From assembly GCF_000018365.1 (NCBI RefSeq), contig NC_011529.1:682001-746000 (forward strand): a stretch of 64,000 nt of DNA, read 5' to 3'. Positions 27,784 to 37,960 of this stretch are shown here, piece by piece. The stretch comes from Thermococcus onnurineus NA1 (GTDB taxonomy: Archaea > Methanobacteriota_B > Thermococci > Thermococcales > Thermococcaceae). Both the position numbers and the translations under genes were made by a program. The first letter of the stretch is position 1. Each line of letters opens with the position of its first letter. Below the pieces are notes generated by a model. The model worked only from the letters and a program-made list of their open reading frames with translations, ran no database searches and was not told the DNA's origin.

Positions 27784-28940
27784 GGCAGGAGCTCACCGTT
27801 GTTTATCTTTTCAGGCAAGTACTTCTTCGCCACGAACTCAAGGCTCTTGTTGGCCAGAGCCTGCTGCTCAATCCTGACGCCCATCTTGAGGGCCAGCTGG
27901 AGCTGCCTCTGCCACTCCTTGTTCTGGAACCATGGGTAGTTCATCTCCTCGATGATCCTCTTGTAGTCGCCCGTTGGACCGCCCTTCTTGTTTGGTGGTA
28001 TGCCCTTGAGCTTTTCGGTAACGTTCTTGAGGCCATAGCGCTCTATATCGTCCATGGTCATGCCCACGAACTTGGCCTCAGGGGTTGCCAGCTTCTCGCT
28101 GAGGTATGCGAGGTTAATGGAGCCCTGCTTTATAGTGGAGTAGATGTACCAACCGTAGGGGTCTCCATCGGTGAAGACTATGATGGGCAGTCCTTCCTCG
28201 TAGTGGAGCCTGTGGATGAGCCTCCTGACTCCACGAGAGGCCTGTCCCTGCGTTGCTATGATTAGGGCGTTCTCCTTCTTCGGGAACTTTTCCTCGATGA
28301 GACGGTCGGCCATAGCTGCCGTCTCGACGACCAAAGCGTAATCTACGTTGACCTCGACGAACTGGAGGTGCTCAACCGTTCCTGGGACTGCCCAGCCACC
28401 CATACCGAGCTTGCTGGTGTTGAACTCGTCCTCGCCGTCGCGTATGACGATGTCGCCGTATATGTAGCCGCGCCTGTCGGCTGTGAGATGCATCTCCTCA
28501 CGAAGAACGCCGAGCATTCTCTCAAGATCCTCGATAATCGGGTCACTCTCGCGCTGGTCCTCGAAGGTGTTCTCCTTCGTTCCCGGAATGGTGTGCTTGT
28601 TGGCGTAGTAGGCTTCACGGAGGCTCGCGTGCTTCCCTTCGCTGACGAGCCTTTTGACGTAGGCCATTATGAGCAGCGTCTGCATGAACTTTCTCGCGTG
28701 GGCGACGTTGAGGAAGTACCTTCTGGAGAGCTTGTCGCCCATCTTGATGACTCTTCTCTTCTCATCGAAGTAGACGTTGCTCAGCCCGCGCATGGGTATG
28801 TCGAAGTAGGGATTCTTACCGCTCTTTATGTCCTCCAGCACACGCCTTCCGTACTCCTCCAGCTTGTTGAGCACCTTAGTGGGGTCATAGGAGAAGCGCT
28901 CCCTTGGCTGGCTCCTCTTGACGGCCTTGGATTTAGGCAT
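27780..28940 (-). CDS. top6A: DNA topoisomerase VI subunit A
   Basis: 386 aa from ATG 28940 (GAGGTGGCTGAGA upstream; it overlaps the subunit B stop by 8 nt). It has the Spo11/Top6A winged helix with the catalytic Tyr in [11 protein letters not shown] and a Toprim domain ([29 protein letters not shown]). With subunit B it forms the type IIB enzyme that relaxes supercoils by passing one duplex through a double-strand break. Confidence 0.95.
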   Translation of the reverse strand: MPKSKAVKRSQPRERFSYDPTKVLNKLEEYGRRVLEDIKSGKNPYFDIPMRGLSNVYFDEKRRVIKMGDKLSRRYFLNVAHARKFMQTLLIMAYVKRLVSEGKHASLREAYYANKHTIPGTKENTFEDQRESDPIIEDLERMLGVLREEMHLTADRRGYIYGDIVIRDGEDEFNTSKLGMGGWAVPGTVEHLQFVEVNVDYALVVETAAMADRLIEEKFPKKENALIIATQGQASRGVRRLIHRLHYEEGLPIIVFTDGDPYGWYIYSTIKQGSINLAYLSEKLATPEAKFVGMTMDDIERYGLKNVTEKLKGIPPNKKGGPTGDYKRIIEEMNYPWFQNKEWQRQLQLALKMGVRIEQQALANKSLEFVAKKYLPEKINNGELLP

Positions 28941-30624
28941 TCTCAGCCACCTCCTCTGCCTCAACCTCGCTCTGGGCGAACCTTTCCTCGATGAACCTCA
29001 GGAAGTAGTTCTTAACCTCCTCCTCGGGCTCGCCCGTTAATATACTCAGGGCCTTAGCTATCTCGGGCACGTACTTCTCGAAGGTCTTCTTCCTCTTCAC
29101 CTGGTAGAGCCTTCTGTGCTTGCCACTCAGGTATGTCTGGAGCCTCCTCGCGGCGTCCATTATCGCCAGCCTGATCTCGTTGTGTATCTCATCAACGTTG
29201 GCTATGCTCTGCTTTCCGGTTCCGGTATAGGGAACGTGGACGCTGATGACGTTTATCATGAGCACTACCGGGGCACGCTCGAGGTCGTCAACCTTGTAGC
29301 GCTTCCAGTCGATGGAACGAGCCGCCAAAGTGGTCACACACGAGCCCGCATCGAAGAGGAGCGGGACGCGGTTGGCATAGCGGAGAAGATCAAAGCCGCT
29401 GCTTATCTCCCCGCCGTAGGCCAGGCCGACCTCAACCTGGAAAGGAATTCCACCGCTGTAGACCTTCGGAGGCCTCGTGACCGCCGTGACGAACTCAGGT
29501 TTGAGGATTCCCTTGAGACCCTTCTCGATGTTCTCCTCGCCTATCGGTCTGAGGCCGTGGGTTGGTGGAGCGAGGAACTTCATATACTTGAATGCCTCGA
29601 CTATCTCCTCAGCCTCGTGCCAGCTGAGCTTCTCTGGCGGCTTCTCCATGAGCTTTGCCACCTGCTTGACGACCTTGGTGTAGCCCTTGAAGGAACGCAG
29701 AACCTTATCGACCTCACCATTCATCAGCCTTTCGTAGAGCTGATCCTGAACCGCTTTGTCCTTCTCCGTCTTAATGAGCCTGAGGGCGGCGATGTACTTT
29801 ATCAACTCATCGACCTTCTTGTCACTTATCCTCGAGAACTCGCCTATTAGGAAGCGCCTGACGGTGTTTCTCCTCGTCTTCTTGGCCATTCTGTAAACGT
29901 CATCCGTGAGAACTCCCTTCGGGTGGGGCTTCATCTCGACGGGCGGCTTTGGAACTTCCTCACTCGAACGCGGGAAGACTATGAGCTTCCCGTCCGGCTC
30001 GATAAGCTCTATGTGGGCGTGCGGATTGGCTATGGCCGTGAGCTTGAGGTACCAGTAGACACCCTGCTTGGAACGGACGTAGCGGACGTTTTTAACCTCA
30101 AGCTCTATCCTAGTGCCCCGCCAGCCCTTTGGATTCGGGTGCCTTTCCTTCTTGACTATCTTACCTTCGTTCTTGTCGACGTCGATCTTGACCCAGGCCT
30201 CGATTATGTCGCCTCCGGTTGAGGTGATTACGCGCGTGGCCTTTCCGCTCGTTATCTGGGCGAACATTACCGCACCGGATATACCTATACCCTGCTGACC
30301 GCGGCTCTGTATGTTCCTGTGAGCCTTGGTTCCAGCGAGCATCTTTCCAAAGACGTGGGTTATGAACTTCTCAGGGATTCCGGGACCGTTGTCCTCGACT
30401 ATAACCTTGTAGTGCTCCCTCCCTAGCTCTTCAATCTCAACGCGGACGTACGGCAGAATACCGGCCTCCTCACAGGCGTCGAGGGAATTGGTGACTGCCT
30501 CGTGGACGACGGTCGTGAGGGAGCGTATCTTGCCCGTGTAACCGAGCATTGCAGCGTTTCTTCTGAAGAACTCGCTGACGCTCTGAATCTTGAACTCCTT
30601 AAACAGCTGACTTGCCTCGGCCAT
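28933..30624 (-). CDS. top6B: DNA topoisomerase VI subunit B
   Basis: 563 aa from ATG 30624 (GGAGGAGTGAAA). GHKL ATPase motifs: [27 protein letters not shown] and [13 protein letters not shown]; then the H2TH and transducer domains (LPKSA-type region near [20 protein letters not shown]). It binds ATP and clamps DNA for subunit A. The genes are close-packed with the KH protein upstream (2-nt gap). Confidence 0.95.
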   Translation of the reverse strand: MAEASQLFKEFKIQSVSEFFRRNAAMLGYTGKIRSLTTVVHEAVTNSLDACEEAGILPYVRVEIEELGREHYKVIVEDNGPGIPEKFITHVFGKMLAGTKAHRNIQSRGQQGIGISGAVMFAQITSGKATRVITSTGGDIIEAWVKIDVDKNEGKIVKKERHPNPKGWRGTRIELEVKNVRYVRSKQGVYWYLKLTAIANPHAHIELIEPDGKLIVFPRSSEEVPKPPVEMKPHPKGVLTDDVYRMAKKTRRNTVRRFLIGEFSRISDKKVDELIKYIAALRLIKTEKDKAVQDQLYERLMNGEVDKVLRSFKGYTKVVKQVAKLMEKPPEKLSWHEAEEIVEAFKYMKFLAPPTHGLRPIGEENIEKGLKGILKPEFVTAVTRPPKVYSGGIPFQVEVGLAYGGEISSGFDLLRYANRVPLLFDAGSCVTTLAARSIDWKRYKVDDLERAPVVLMINVISVHVPYTGTGKQSIANVDEIHNEIRLAIMDAARRLQTYLSGKHRRLYQVKRKKTFEKYVPEIAKALSILTGEPEEEVKNYFLRFIEERFAQSEVEAEEVAENA

Positions 30625-30626
30625 TT

Positions 30627-31331
30627 TCACTCCTCCTCAAAGCCTTCAAAGTTTTCAGAGCCGCCAAGGGCCTCGTAGTAGGTGACGCTTTCAAGTTCCA
30701 AATCTTTCTTGCGCCTCTCAAGATACTTGTAAACCACCCCGTGGGGCGAACCCTTGGCGAGCTTTTCTATGGCTGTTTTGGCAACCTCAACCTGAATCGG
30801 GTTGCCGATTATAGCTACCGTCTTTCCGTAAACGCTAACGTCGGCACCGCTCATTTCCTCTATTATCTCCCTTGTTCTGCCCTTCCGACCGATTATCCTT
30901 CCCCTAACGCGCGGAAGAGCGTTCTTGTCGTTGCCTATGATGATGTCGGTGAGGTTGATTACCTCAAGAACCTCACCCTCGTTGAAGAGCCTGAAGGCCC
31001 TCTCTGGCGAGAAGCCCCTACCGATGGCGGTAACAACATCGCGGGCCTTCCAGACTGCTAAGGGATCGTCTGTATCCTTCGTGGCGGTGATGAAAACCTC
31101 CCCAGTCTCACTGTCTACCTCGATTCTCGTCTTCGTGCGTCTCTCTATCTCTTTCTTAGTCCGCCCTTTCTTTCCTATCAGAACCGCCACCCTGTCCTTC
31201 GGAATCCTAACGAACTCCTCCTGCTCGCCCAGGGCGGCATAGGTTATCTCCTCTTCCTCATTGTTCTTGAGGGGTCTTCCGTCCTTATCAACGCGCTCGT
31301 ACTTCTTGAGCAGTCTCTCAAACTCGTCCAT
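30627..31331 (-). CDS. Archaeal Dim2/Pno1-type KH-domain RNA-processing protein
   Basis: 234 aa from ATG 31331. It has two KH domains: EEFVRIPKDRVAVLIGKKGRT and RVRGRIIGRKGRTREIIEEM, the latter with the GxxG loop. Homologues (Dim2p/Pno1) bind the 3' end of small-subunit rRNA during ribosome maturation and have been linked to aIF2 alpha. The neighbours RIO1 and aIF1A act on the same subunit, so the operon is a small-subunit biogenesis/initiation cluster. Confidence 0.88.
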   Translation of the reverse strand: MDEFERLLKKYERVDKDGRPLKNNEEEEITYAALGEQEEFVRIPKDRVAVLIGKKGRTKKEIERRTKTRIEVDSETGEVFITATKDTDDPLAVWKARDVVTAIGRGFSPERAFRLFNEGEVLEVINLTDIIIGNDKNALPRVRGRIIGRKGRTREIIEEMSGADVSVYGKTVAIIGNPIQVEVAKTAIEKLAKGSPHGVVYKYLERRKKDLELESVTYYEALGGSENFEGFEEE

Positions 31332-31336
31332 ACCTC

Positions 31337-32116
31337 TCACCCGCTCTCAACGAGTTCCTTAAACTTCTCGTGGAAATCATCAACATCAACGCCCTTTTTA
31401 CCAAAGTAATTGATGATGTTCCTCAAGTCTCTCTTCAGGAGCTCAACGCTCATCCTATTCCTCTTCACGGTCGCCTGGGACCAGTCTATAACCACAGGGC
31501 CATCATGGAGCAGGATATTGTACTCGCTCAGGTCCCCATGCACCATGTCTCCCCTCTTCCAGAGGCGCTCGATTACACCCATCGTAAAGTCGTAGAGCTC
31601 CTCGAAGTCCTCTTTAGCCAGCTCCCTTTCGACGTCCTTCAAGCGGGGAGCAGGAAGCTCCTCGCCTATGAACTCCATGACGAGGACGTTGTTGCGGAAG
31701 ATTATCGGCTCGGGAACGCGGACCGCGTATTTAATCGCCCTCCGGAGGTTTTTATATTCCCTCCTCGTCCAGACAAAGACGAGCTTTCTCATATCCTTGG
31801 GCAAGTAGCCAACTCTCGGGTCGGCAGCTAGGTACTCCCATATTCTGCGGAACTCGGTGGTGTAGGTCCGGTATATCTTCACCGCCACCCTGTTGCCCTC
31901 GCTGTCTATTCCAGCGAAGACGTTAGCCTCCTTGCCAGTGCTTATCACACCGTAGAGGCTCTCTATCTTACCTCTGCGGTGGAGATAGGCGAGGGTTTCC
32001 TTGGTCGTCCTGTCGAAGACCTCGTTGGCTATCTTGTAGAGCTCGCTGTCCTTTTCGCGTCTCTCCGTGAGACCGAGCATCTCCTCGACTTCCCGCTCGA
32101 TGAACTCCTCGCGCAT
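31337..32116 (-). CDS. rio1: RIO1-type serine/threonine kinase
   Basis: 259 aa from ATG 32116 (GAGTGAT upstream). Kinase motifs: VISTGKEANVFAG (nucleotide loop), VAVKIYRTYTTEFR (the Lys and the RIO1-type flexible loop), MVHGDLSEYNIL (catalytic loop) and PVVIDWSQATV (metal loop). RIO1 acts in late 40S/30S maturation. It is cotranscribed with the KH protein (5-nt gap). Confidence 0.92.
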   Translation of the reverse strand: MREEFIEREVEEMLGLTERREKDSELYKIANEVFDRTTKETLAYLHRRGKIESLYGVISTGKEANVFAGIDSEGNRVAVKIYRTYTTEFRRIWEYLAADPRVGYLPKDMRKLVFVWTRREYKNLRRAIKYAVRVPEPIIFRNNVLVMEFIGEELPAPRLKDVERELAKEDFEELYDFTMGVIERLWKRGDMVHGDLSEYNILLHDGPVVIDWSQATVKRNRMSVELLKRDLRNIINYFGKKGVDVDDFHEKFKELVESG

Positions 32117-32143
32117 CGCTATCACTCAAAGGGTTTTGAGAGC

Positions 32144-32500
32144 TCAGAAGAGCAGCTCGCCGCCCGTGAGGAAATCCTGGCTTATCTTGCCCTTCCTCAG
32201 GAGCCAGTCAACCTGTGTCTTAGTGTAGCGGTAGACTATGTCCCCTCTCTCGTCCGTCTGAACCGGCCAGGGCTGGACTATGACGACGTCGCCGACGCGC
32301 ATCCACATCCTCCTCTTGAGCTTGCCGGGTATCCTGCATCTCCTGACCTTTCCGTCGGAGCAGCGAACGTCCATCCATCCGGCTCCGAGAGCCTGCTCGA
32401 TAACTCCGAACAGCTGTCCCTCTTTTGGAAGGGGAACACGAATGACCTCATCCCCCTGAACCTGCCTGTTCTTCTTTTTACCACCCTTATGGTAGGCCAT
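32144..32500 (-). CDS. eif1A: Translation initiation factor aIF1A
   Basis: 118 aa from ATG 32500 (GGAGGTGATGCTC). The N-terminus is basic ([20 protein letters not shown]), followed by the S1/OB fold ([40 protein letters not shown]). It binds the A site of the small subunit during initiation and leads the RIO1-KH-Top6 operon. Confidence 0.95.
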   Translation of the reverse strand: MAYHKGGKKKNRQVQGDEVIRVPLPKEGQLFGVIEQALGAGWMDVRCSDGKVRRCRIPGKLKRRMWMRVGDVVIVQPWPVQTDERGDIVYRYTKTQVDWLLRKGKISQDFLTGGELLF

Positions 32501-32680
32501 GAGCATCACCTCCTCCCCCTAGGCTTGAGCCCTTATAAGCTTAAGCCTTGCAAAAATTTTCCAATGACCCTTAGGCGACAGACTTTTAAAATTTTTGCAC
32601 GAAGATTACCCAGAACTGCCCACTGATGACACATTAAAGTTTAAAAGCGCACCCCGCTAATGTACACTTTGGAGATAACC

Positions 32681-33475
32681 ATGAGGGCAGTAAAAGCAGA
32701 AAATCTAACAATACTCTACGAGGAACAGCGGGCAGTGGAAGACGTGACCTTCGAGCTGGATGAAGGAGAGACAATGCTTCTACTCGGCCCCAACGGGGCA
32801 GGAAAGACCACACTTCTGAGAACCATAGCGGCGTTCCACAGGGAGTACACGGGAAAGCTTGAAGTATTCGGCAGAAAACCTGAAGAAGCCAGGGATCTTA
32901 TCTCCTATGTACCACAGAGCCACGTCCTCAACGAGCGGGTCCCGCTTACTGCCATTGAGGTAGTTGCAATGGGCGGCATCTATAGGAAAGGTTTCGTCCA
33001 TTTCAAGATCCCAAAGGAAATTCTCCAGAAAGCCGAGGAAGCTCTCGGTTTCGTTGGACTGGCTCACATTAAAGACAGGCTCTTTAGAGAGCTGAGCGGC
33101 GGCCAGAAGCAGAGGGTTCTTCTCGCGAGAGCACTCATAAGCGATCCAGGGCTTCTTCTTCTCGATGAACCACTCTCAGCCCTCGATCCGAGCGCAAGGG
33201 TCGAGGTGGCAAACGTTCTGGACAAGATAAAGCACGAAAGCGGAATAACGATGATAATCACCACTCATGATGTCAATCCGCTGATAGACATTGGAGATAA
33301 AGTTCTCCTTCTCAACAGGCGCCTCATAGCCTTTGGAACGCCCAGCAAAGTTCTCCGCGACGAAATAATCAAGACTGTTTATGGCCCGCTGGCTAGAGTG
33401 ATCCCCATTGAAGGTAAACTCTTCTGCATCACGGGCGACACCCACCTCCACAGACATGGGGGTGGCGGTATATGA
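32681..33475 (+). CDS. Metal ABC transporter ATP-binding protein (zinc/manganese type)
   Basis: 264 aa from ATG 32681 (GGAGATAACC); an upstream in-frame ATG at 32660 would lie too close to the GTTTAAAAG TATA box (32639-32647). Walker A LLGPNGAGKTTLLR, Q-loop SYVPQSH, signature RELSGGQKQRVLLARAL, Walker B LLLLDEPLSALD, H-loop TTHDVN. The tail DTHLHRHGGGGI is His-rich, which fits a metal importer. It overlaps the permease gene by 4 nt; no solute-binding protein gene lies next to it. Confidence 0.88.
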   Translation: MRAVKAENLTILYEEQRAVEDVTFELDEGETMLLLGPNGAGKTTLLRTIAAFHREYTGKLEVFGRKPEEARDLISYVPQSHVLNERVPLTAIEVVAMGGIYRKGFVHFKIPKEILQKAEEALGFVGLAHIKDRLFRELSGGQKQRVLLARALISDPGLLLLDEPLSALDPSARVEVANVLDKIKHESGITMIITTHDVNPLIDIGDKVLLLNRRLIAFGTPSKVLRDEIIKTVYGPLARVIPIEGKLFCITGDTHLHRHGGGGI

Positions 33476-34293
33476 TCCCCGAGTACCTCATCAGGGCTAT
33501 CCTAGCGAGCGTAATGGTGAGCGTCCTCCTCGGAATGCTCAGCCCGCTCATCAACACAAAGGGGCTTGCCTTTCTCACTCACGCCATATTCCACGCGCTC
33601 CTCTTTGGAGCGGTTCTCGGCATGATTCTCGGCCTGTTTTTCGAGAACCTGGAACTCATTATGCTCGTTGCGCTTATTGTTACCGTTGCAATCGTCATCA
33701 TAATCGCCCAGCTCGAAAAGCTTGGTTTTTCCCCCGATTCTGCTGTTGGTATAGTGGCCAGCTTCGTGGCTGGTCTGACGGTTCTCGGCTTTGGTGTACT
33801 CTACAAGGTGATGGCGACGAGGCCCTACTTCCCTCTCAGCGAGAGTATCGTTTCCTACCTTACCGGCGAGATTTTCCTCATAACCCTAAATGACCTCACC
33901 ATCCTCGTCCTCGGTGGGACAGTTCTCTTCTTCGTTATGCTCTCTCTCTACCGCGACTTCCTCTATCTAAGTTTCGACCCCGAGGGGCTGGAGAGCTACG
34001 GCGGCAAAGCTAGGGCTTATCTCATGATTCTATACGTCCTCGTCGGGGCCATTGGAGCGCTCATCGTCCAGACGGTGGGCCTGATAACCCTCCAGGTGGT
34101 CGCGGTCTTGCCCGGAGCAATAGCCCTGATGGTGAGCGACAACATCAGGAAGATACTCGCGGTTAGCCTGTTCCTTACCCTCGGAATACAGCTGTCCTCA
34201 GTCATCCTAGCTTACTTCACGGACATACCGCCGAGCGGAATAGCAACGATAATGCTGGGAGTAATATACGGCTCCCTTCTCTTCAGGAGGTGA
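33472..34293 (+). CDS. Metal ABC transporter permease (ABC-3 family)
   Basis: 273 aa with about eight membrane helices; the ABC-3 motif region VQTVGLITLQVVAVLPGAIA carries the conserved loop that docks on the ATPase. It probably imports Zn, Mn or Fe together with the preceding ATPase; the substrate cannot be set from sequence. It overlaps the ATPase by ATGA. Confidence 0.85.
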   Translation: MIPEYLIRAILASVMVSVLLGMLSPLINTKGLAFLTHAIFHALLFGAVLGMILGLFFENLELIMLVALIVTVAIVIIIAQLEKLGFSPDSAVGIVASFVAGLTVLGFGVLYKVMATRPYFPLSESIVSYLTGEIFLITLNDLTILVLGGTVLFFVMLSLYRDFLYLSFDPEGLESYGGKARAYLMILYVLVGAIGALIVQTVGLITLQVVAVLPGAIALMVSDNIRKILAVSLFLTLGIQLSSVILAYFTDIPPSGIATIMLGVIYGSLLFRR

Positions 34294-34297
34294 AAGC

Positions 34298-34981
34298 TTG
34301 AAGCTCGCTGGAATAGATGAGGCTGGCAGGGGGCCCGTTCTCGGCCCGATGGTCATCGCAGCGGTTGTAGTGGATGAAGGGAACGTCCCTAAACTCGAGG
34401 AACTCGGTGTTAAGGACTCAAAGAAGCTCACCCCAAAGAGGAGAGAAAGACTGTTCGATGAGATAGTGCAGCTTTTAGATGATTATGTAATTTTGGAATT
34501 ATGGCCTGAGGAGATTGACTCCCGTGAGGGCACGCTCAACGAGTTCGAAGTCGAGAACTTTGTTAAAGCGCTCAACTCCCTCAAGGTCAAGCCTGACGTC
34601 GTTTACATAGATGCCGCCGACGTTAAGGAAGCCCGTTTCGGCGAGGAGATAAAGGCAAAGCTGGACTTCGAAGCAGATATAATAGCCGAGCACAAGGCCG
34701 ACGACAAGTTCGTACCGGTTTCTGCGGCCTCAATCCTCGCCAAAGTTGCCCGCGACAGGGCGATTGAAAAGCTGAAAGATCAGTACGGCGAGATAGGCTC
34801 CGGCTATCCAAGCGACCCGAGGACGAGGACTTTTCTGGAGGAATACTACCGCAAGCACGGCGAGTTTCCGCCAATAGTAAGACGCACCTGGAAGACGCTG
34901 AAGAAGATAGAGGAAAAGCTTGCAAAGGAGATGAAGAAGAGAAGGGGACAGACGAGCCTGGAGGAGTTTTTCGGCAAGTAA
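34298..34981 (+). CDS. rnhB: Ribonuclease HII with a PCNA-binding tail
   Basis: 227 aa from TTG 34298, chosen for the strong AGGAGGTGAAAGC before it and because the family begins KLAGIDEAGRGPVLGP. Catalytic acids: GIDEAG, YIDAAD and the later DIIAEHKADDKF. The C-terminus GQTSLEEFFGK is a PIP box (QxxLxxFF) for PCNA. It removes ribonucleotides and primers from DNA. From memory it corresponds to TK0805 of T. kodakarensis. Confidence 0.95.
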   Translation: MKLAGIDEAGRGPVLGPMVIAAVVVDEGNVPKLEELGVKDSKKLTPKRRERLFDEIVQLLDDYVILELWPEEIDSREGTLNEFEVENFVKALNSLKVKPDVVYIDAADVKEARFGEEIKAKLDFEADIIAEHKADDKFVPVSAASILAKVARDRAIEKLKDQYGEIGSGYPSDPRTRTFLEEYYRKHGEFPPIVRRTWKTLKKIEEKLAKEMKKRRGQTSLEEFFGK

Positions 34982-35009
34982 TGTACTCTTTTCGCTTTTT
35001 AGTCTTTCT
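34982..35009. terminator. T-rich tract between convergent genes
   Basis: The 28 nt between the RNase HII stop and the PMT gene end are T-rich on the plus strand (CTTTTCGCTTTTTAGTCTTT) and probably terminate the rnhB transcript. Confidence 0.45.
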
Positions 35010-36395
35010 TCACCTTCCCAGCCTCGACCTTACTCTGTCCTTCACATCCAGCAACCACTCCAGATATATCCACAGCGACTCCCTGAAGGCTTCCCACTTG
35101 AGGAGCTCGTTCAGTGCCACGCCCATGACCACGGCCGCGGGCGGAACGAGAACGGTTGCGTAGAAGCTGAACTGCGTCGTCCCCCCAAGGAGGTACTGAA
35201 GGGCAAAAAGGCCTACCGTGCTCCAGAAGACGCCAAAGGGGGCAAGGATTCCGGGCTTCCTCTTGTACAACCACGGCATGGAGAATATGAAGAGCACCAT
35301 TCCAAGGAGAAGGAAGGGATCCGTCTGGGCAAAGATATTGGGGTCATAGTGGAGTGCAAAGGCCTTCTTGTTTATGAACCACTGCCAGAACGGGGAAGCC
35401 GCAGGGTGGCCGCCCTTGGAACTGAGGTGCCAGCGGAAGCTACCGAGGAACTCCCCGAACCACTTCTGGGGTCCAACAGCCACCATAGCAGGAACGTTTG
35501 GCAGAATGAAGCCGATGGCCGGGAAGACCGCTATCGTGAGGAGAAATCCCGGGAGACTGTTTTCCCGTTTGAATGCCCTTACCAAAAGCACCGGCCAGCC
35601 AAAGGCACCGCTGAGTTTTGCGGCCGCGGCTAAACCAATGGCAAAACCCGAGGCACGTCTCCTCTCAAAGACGAGCAGGGCCATGAAGAGCGCCACAAAG
35701 AGGGCAACGTGGATGTCGAGCATCGCAGCCACTGCAGTCGCCTGAAGCGTCGGGTCTGCAGCGGAAAAGAGAAGCGCTATGAGCGAAGCGAGATAGCTCC
35801 TGCTTATCCTGTAGGTGGTGAGCACGATGAGAATCTGGATAATGGCAAAGGCGATAAGGCCCGGGAGGCGCCAGTTGATGGGTTTGTCCTCAAGAATCAT
35901 GCCGAGCATTATGAGGTCCTTCCCAAGGAACGGGTGCTCCAGGTTGAGATAGTTCTGGATGTTATTCTTGTCCGGATACCAGTAGCCTGGGACGACGTAA
36001 TACGCGTCCGAAGGAATCTCGCTCGAGAGTTCATCGAGGAACGGCTCAAGGTTCTCAACCGGAATCTCGAAGTAAACGGCCGGGAACTTGAGATACTCCT
36101 TTTCATAGGTTGCGTTGTAGCGGAGGGCAATTTTCTCAACGGGATACTGGTACTTTATCCGCATGCTTGTGTTGATGAATATTATGTTAACCCCTGCAGA
36201 ATTAGTTGTCTCGTTGATGTAGTGCAGCTCCACGCCGAGCCTGTGGAGGACGTTCCTAGAGGCCGGGACGTACCATACCTCGTCGCCTATGTAATCCCTC
36301 AGCTTCGGCTGAGAGGCGAAGTCGTACAGGTACCAGAAGGAGCCGATGATTAGGAGGCCAGAGATGAGAATGAACGCTGTTCTCTTCCAGTCCAT
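35010..36395 (-). CDS. PMT-like membrane mannosyl/glycosyltransferase
   Basis: 461 aa. An N-terminal helix is followed by YIGDEVWYVPASRNVL, where the acidic DE after the first membrane helix is the catalytic signature of PMT/GT-C enzymes. A long extracellular loop follows (about 50-165, with NxT sequons), then about nine membrane helices and a basic cytosolic tail (DVKDRVRSRLGR). It probably uses a dolichol-phosphate sugar. It lies close to GlmS and AglB, so protein or lipid glycosylation is the likely setting. Confidence 0.8.
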   Translation of the reverse strand: MDWKRTAFILISGLLIIGSFWYLYDFASQPKLRDYIGDEVWYVPASRNVLHRLGVELHYINETTNSAGVNIIFINTSMRIKYQYPVEKIALRYNATYEKEYLKFPAVYFEIPVENLEPFLDELSSEIPSDAYYVVPGYWYPDKNNIQNYLNLEHPFLGKDLIMLGMILEDKPINWRLPGLIAFAIIQILIVLTTYRISRSYLASLIALLFSAADPTLQATAVAAMLDIHVALFVALFMALLVFERRRASGFAIGLAAAAKLSGAFGWPVLLVRAFKRENSLPGFLLTIAVFPAIGFILPNVPAMVAVGPQKWFGEFLGSFRWHLSSKGGHPAASPFWQWFINKKAFALHYDPNIFAQTDPFLLLGMVLFIFSMPWLYKRKPGILAPFGVFWSTVGLFALQYLLGGTTQFSFYATVLVPPAAVVMGVALNELLKWEAFRESLWIYLEWLLDVKDRVRSRLGR

Positions 36396-36454
36396 TATAT
36401 CACCGAGAAGATTAGCGCGGCAACGTTTTTAAGCCTCTCCCCGAGGTTAGAAAC

Positions 36455-37603
36455 ATGAGCGAGATAACCGAGGAACAGATAGGCCTCGCCGTCGAGATGA
36501 TCAGGAAGGGCCTGGACGAGAGAAAGATTCGCGCCAAGCTTGGCGAGAACTGGGAGGAAATAGTCGAGATAGCCCGCGCGAGGATAAGGGCCAAAGACAA
36601 GTTCTCGCGTGACGACCTCTGGATGGATCTGGAAGGCCTCCGCTACGCCACCCATGAAGTTGTTGCAAAATACCGCGCCGAGAGGCTGGCAGAGTTTGGA
36701 GTTAAAAGCATAGCCGACGTTTCGTGCGGAATAGGCATACAGCTCATCTTCTACGCGATGAAGGTAGAGAAGGCCTACGGAGTTGATATAGACCCCAAGA
36801 AGATAGAGTTCGCGAGGAAAAACGCCGAGAAGTACGGCGTTAGAAACATCGAGTTCATAAACGCCGATTCCCTCGCACCCGAAACGATAGAACGCATCGA
36901 TGCCGAGGTGATCTTCTCTGACCCAGCCCGTCCTCCGGAGATGCCGGAGAGAAGGCTCGAGGATTTACTTCCAAGTCCCCTGGCGATTTATGAATCATAC
37001 AAGCACAAAACCGATTCCTTCATCTTCGACCTTCCGCCGCAGATAAGGCGCGAAAAGGTTCCCTGGAAGGGCGAGTTCGAGTACATCGACCTGTTCGGCC
37101 ACCTGAACAGGCTGACCTTCTACACGGAGCCCCTGGCAAAGGCAGAGCGGAGCGCGGTGGTTCTGCCAAAAGGGGTTCGCCTTGAGAGCAATCCCAATCT
37201 CGAGGACATCGTAACCTGGACTGAGGAGCCTAAGCAGTACCTCTATGAGATTCCGCAGGCGGTAGACTACGCCGATTTGCTGAACGAACTATTTCATAGC
37301 GTCAATGGCGAGCTGAAGATGCTCCTCCGCGAGAAGAGGCGCGTTCTGGCGACGAGCGACGAGAGAGTTGAGAGCGACTACTTCAAGCGCTCCTACACCG
37401 TCGTTGGAGTCACAAAATTCCACCCGCTCAGAATCAACGATTTCCTCAGGAGAGCAGGCTTTGGAAGGGCCACGCTGAGGATAAGCATCCCTGAGAACGA
37501 GTACTGGCGGTTCAGGAAGCGCATCGAGGCAAACCTGAAGGGTGACAGAAGGGCCTTTATCTTCCAGTTCAAGGACAGGGCGATAATAGCCGAGGCCCTA
37601 TAA
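36455..37603 (+). CDS. Class I SAM methyltransferase with THUMP-like C-terminal domain
   Basis: 382 aa. A helical N-terminus is followed by the SAM fold: [44 protein letters not shown] and [16 protein letters not shown] (a DPxRP motif similar to that of RNA methyltransferases). The C-terminus ([21 protein letters not shown]) is like the THUMP-like domain of this family. The RNA target is unknown. GAGGTTAG precedes the ATG. Its last codons overlap the convergent TIP-like gene by 6 nt. Confidence 0.85.
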   Translation: MSEITEEQIGLAVEMIRKGLDERKIRAKLGENWEEIVEIARARIRAKDKFSRDDLWMDLEGLRYATHEVVAKYRAERLAEFGVKSIADVSCGIGIQLIFYAMKVEKAYGVDIDPKKIEFARKNAEKYGVRNIEFINADSLAPETIERIDAEVIFSDPARPPEMPERRLEDLLPSPLAIYESYKHKTDSFIFDLPPQIRREKVPWKGEFEYIDLFGHLNRLTFYTEPLAKAERSAVVLPKGVRLESNPNLEDIVTWTEEPKQYLYEIPQAVDYADLLNELFHSVNGELKMLLREKRRVLATSDERVESDYFKRSYTVVGVTKFHPLRINDFLRRAGFGRATLRISIPENEYWRFRKRIEANLKGDRRAFIFQFKDRAIIAEAL

Positions 37604-37792
37604 CTCCTCTATCTTTGCGTTCCTTATCTTCTTCGAACCTATCCGGAGCTTTTTGAAGTAAACCACATGTTCTTCAGGCAGAAAAGATTCCAGGCTTGTG
37701 GATTTTAGGCGCTTTTTCTTTTTGCGGGGGGTATCGCTTCCGGAAACCTTCGGCGCGGCGTTGGCTATGAACTCGTCAAGCTTCCTGTCCAT
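37598..37792 (-). CDS. TIP-like small protein (Thermococcales inhibitor of PCNA)
   Basis: 64 aa from ATG 37792 (GGGTGGGCCA upstream). Very basic and polar: [18 protein letters not shown], then [35 protein letters not shown]. It lacks a full PIP box. Its length, and its position between a SAM methyltransferase gene and glmS, match the T. kodakarensis protein TK0808 described as an inhibitor of PCNA (from memory). It would keep PCNA from trimerising or loading. Larger open frames covering the same region merely extend it into antisense glmS sequence. Confidence 0.7.
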   Translation of the reverse strand: MDRKLDEFIANAAPKVSGSDTPRKKKKRLKSTSLESFLPEEHVVYFKKLRIGSKKIRNAKIEEL

Positions 37793-37960
37793 TGGCCCAC
37801 CCAAATGGGATAGACCGCTGGGTATAAAGGCTTTTCCTCCCATCGACAGTTGCACCAAAGGATATATCAACGGTCGCCCGGGATTAATGTGGCCGTTGAG
37901 AAACGCTTTTAACTTCCGGGATTTATTTAGGGAAAGAGTAACAGAGGCGGGTGGAAAGTA

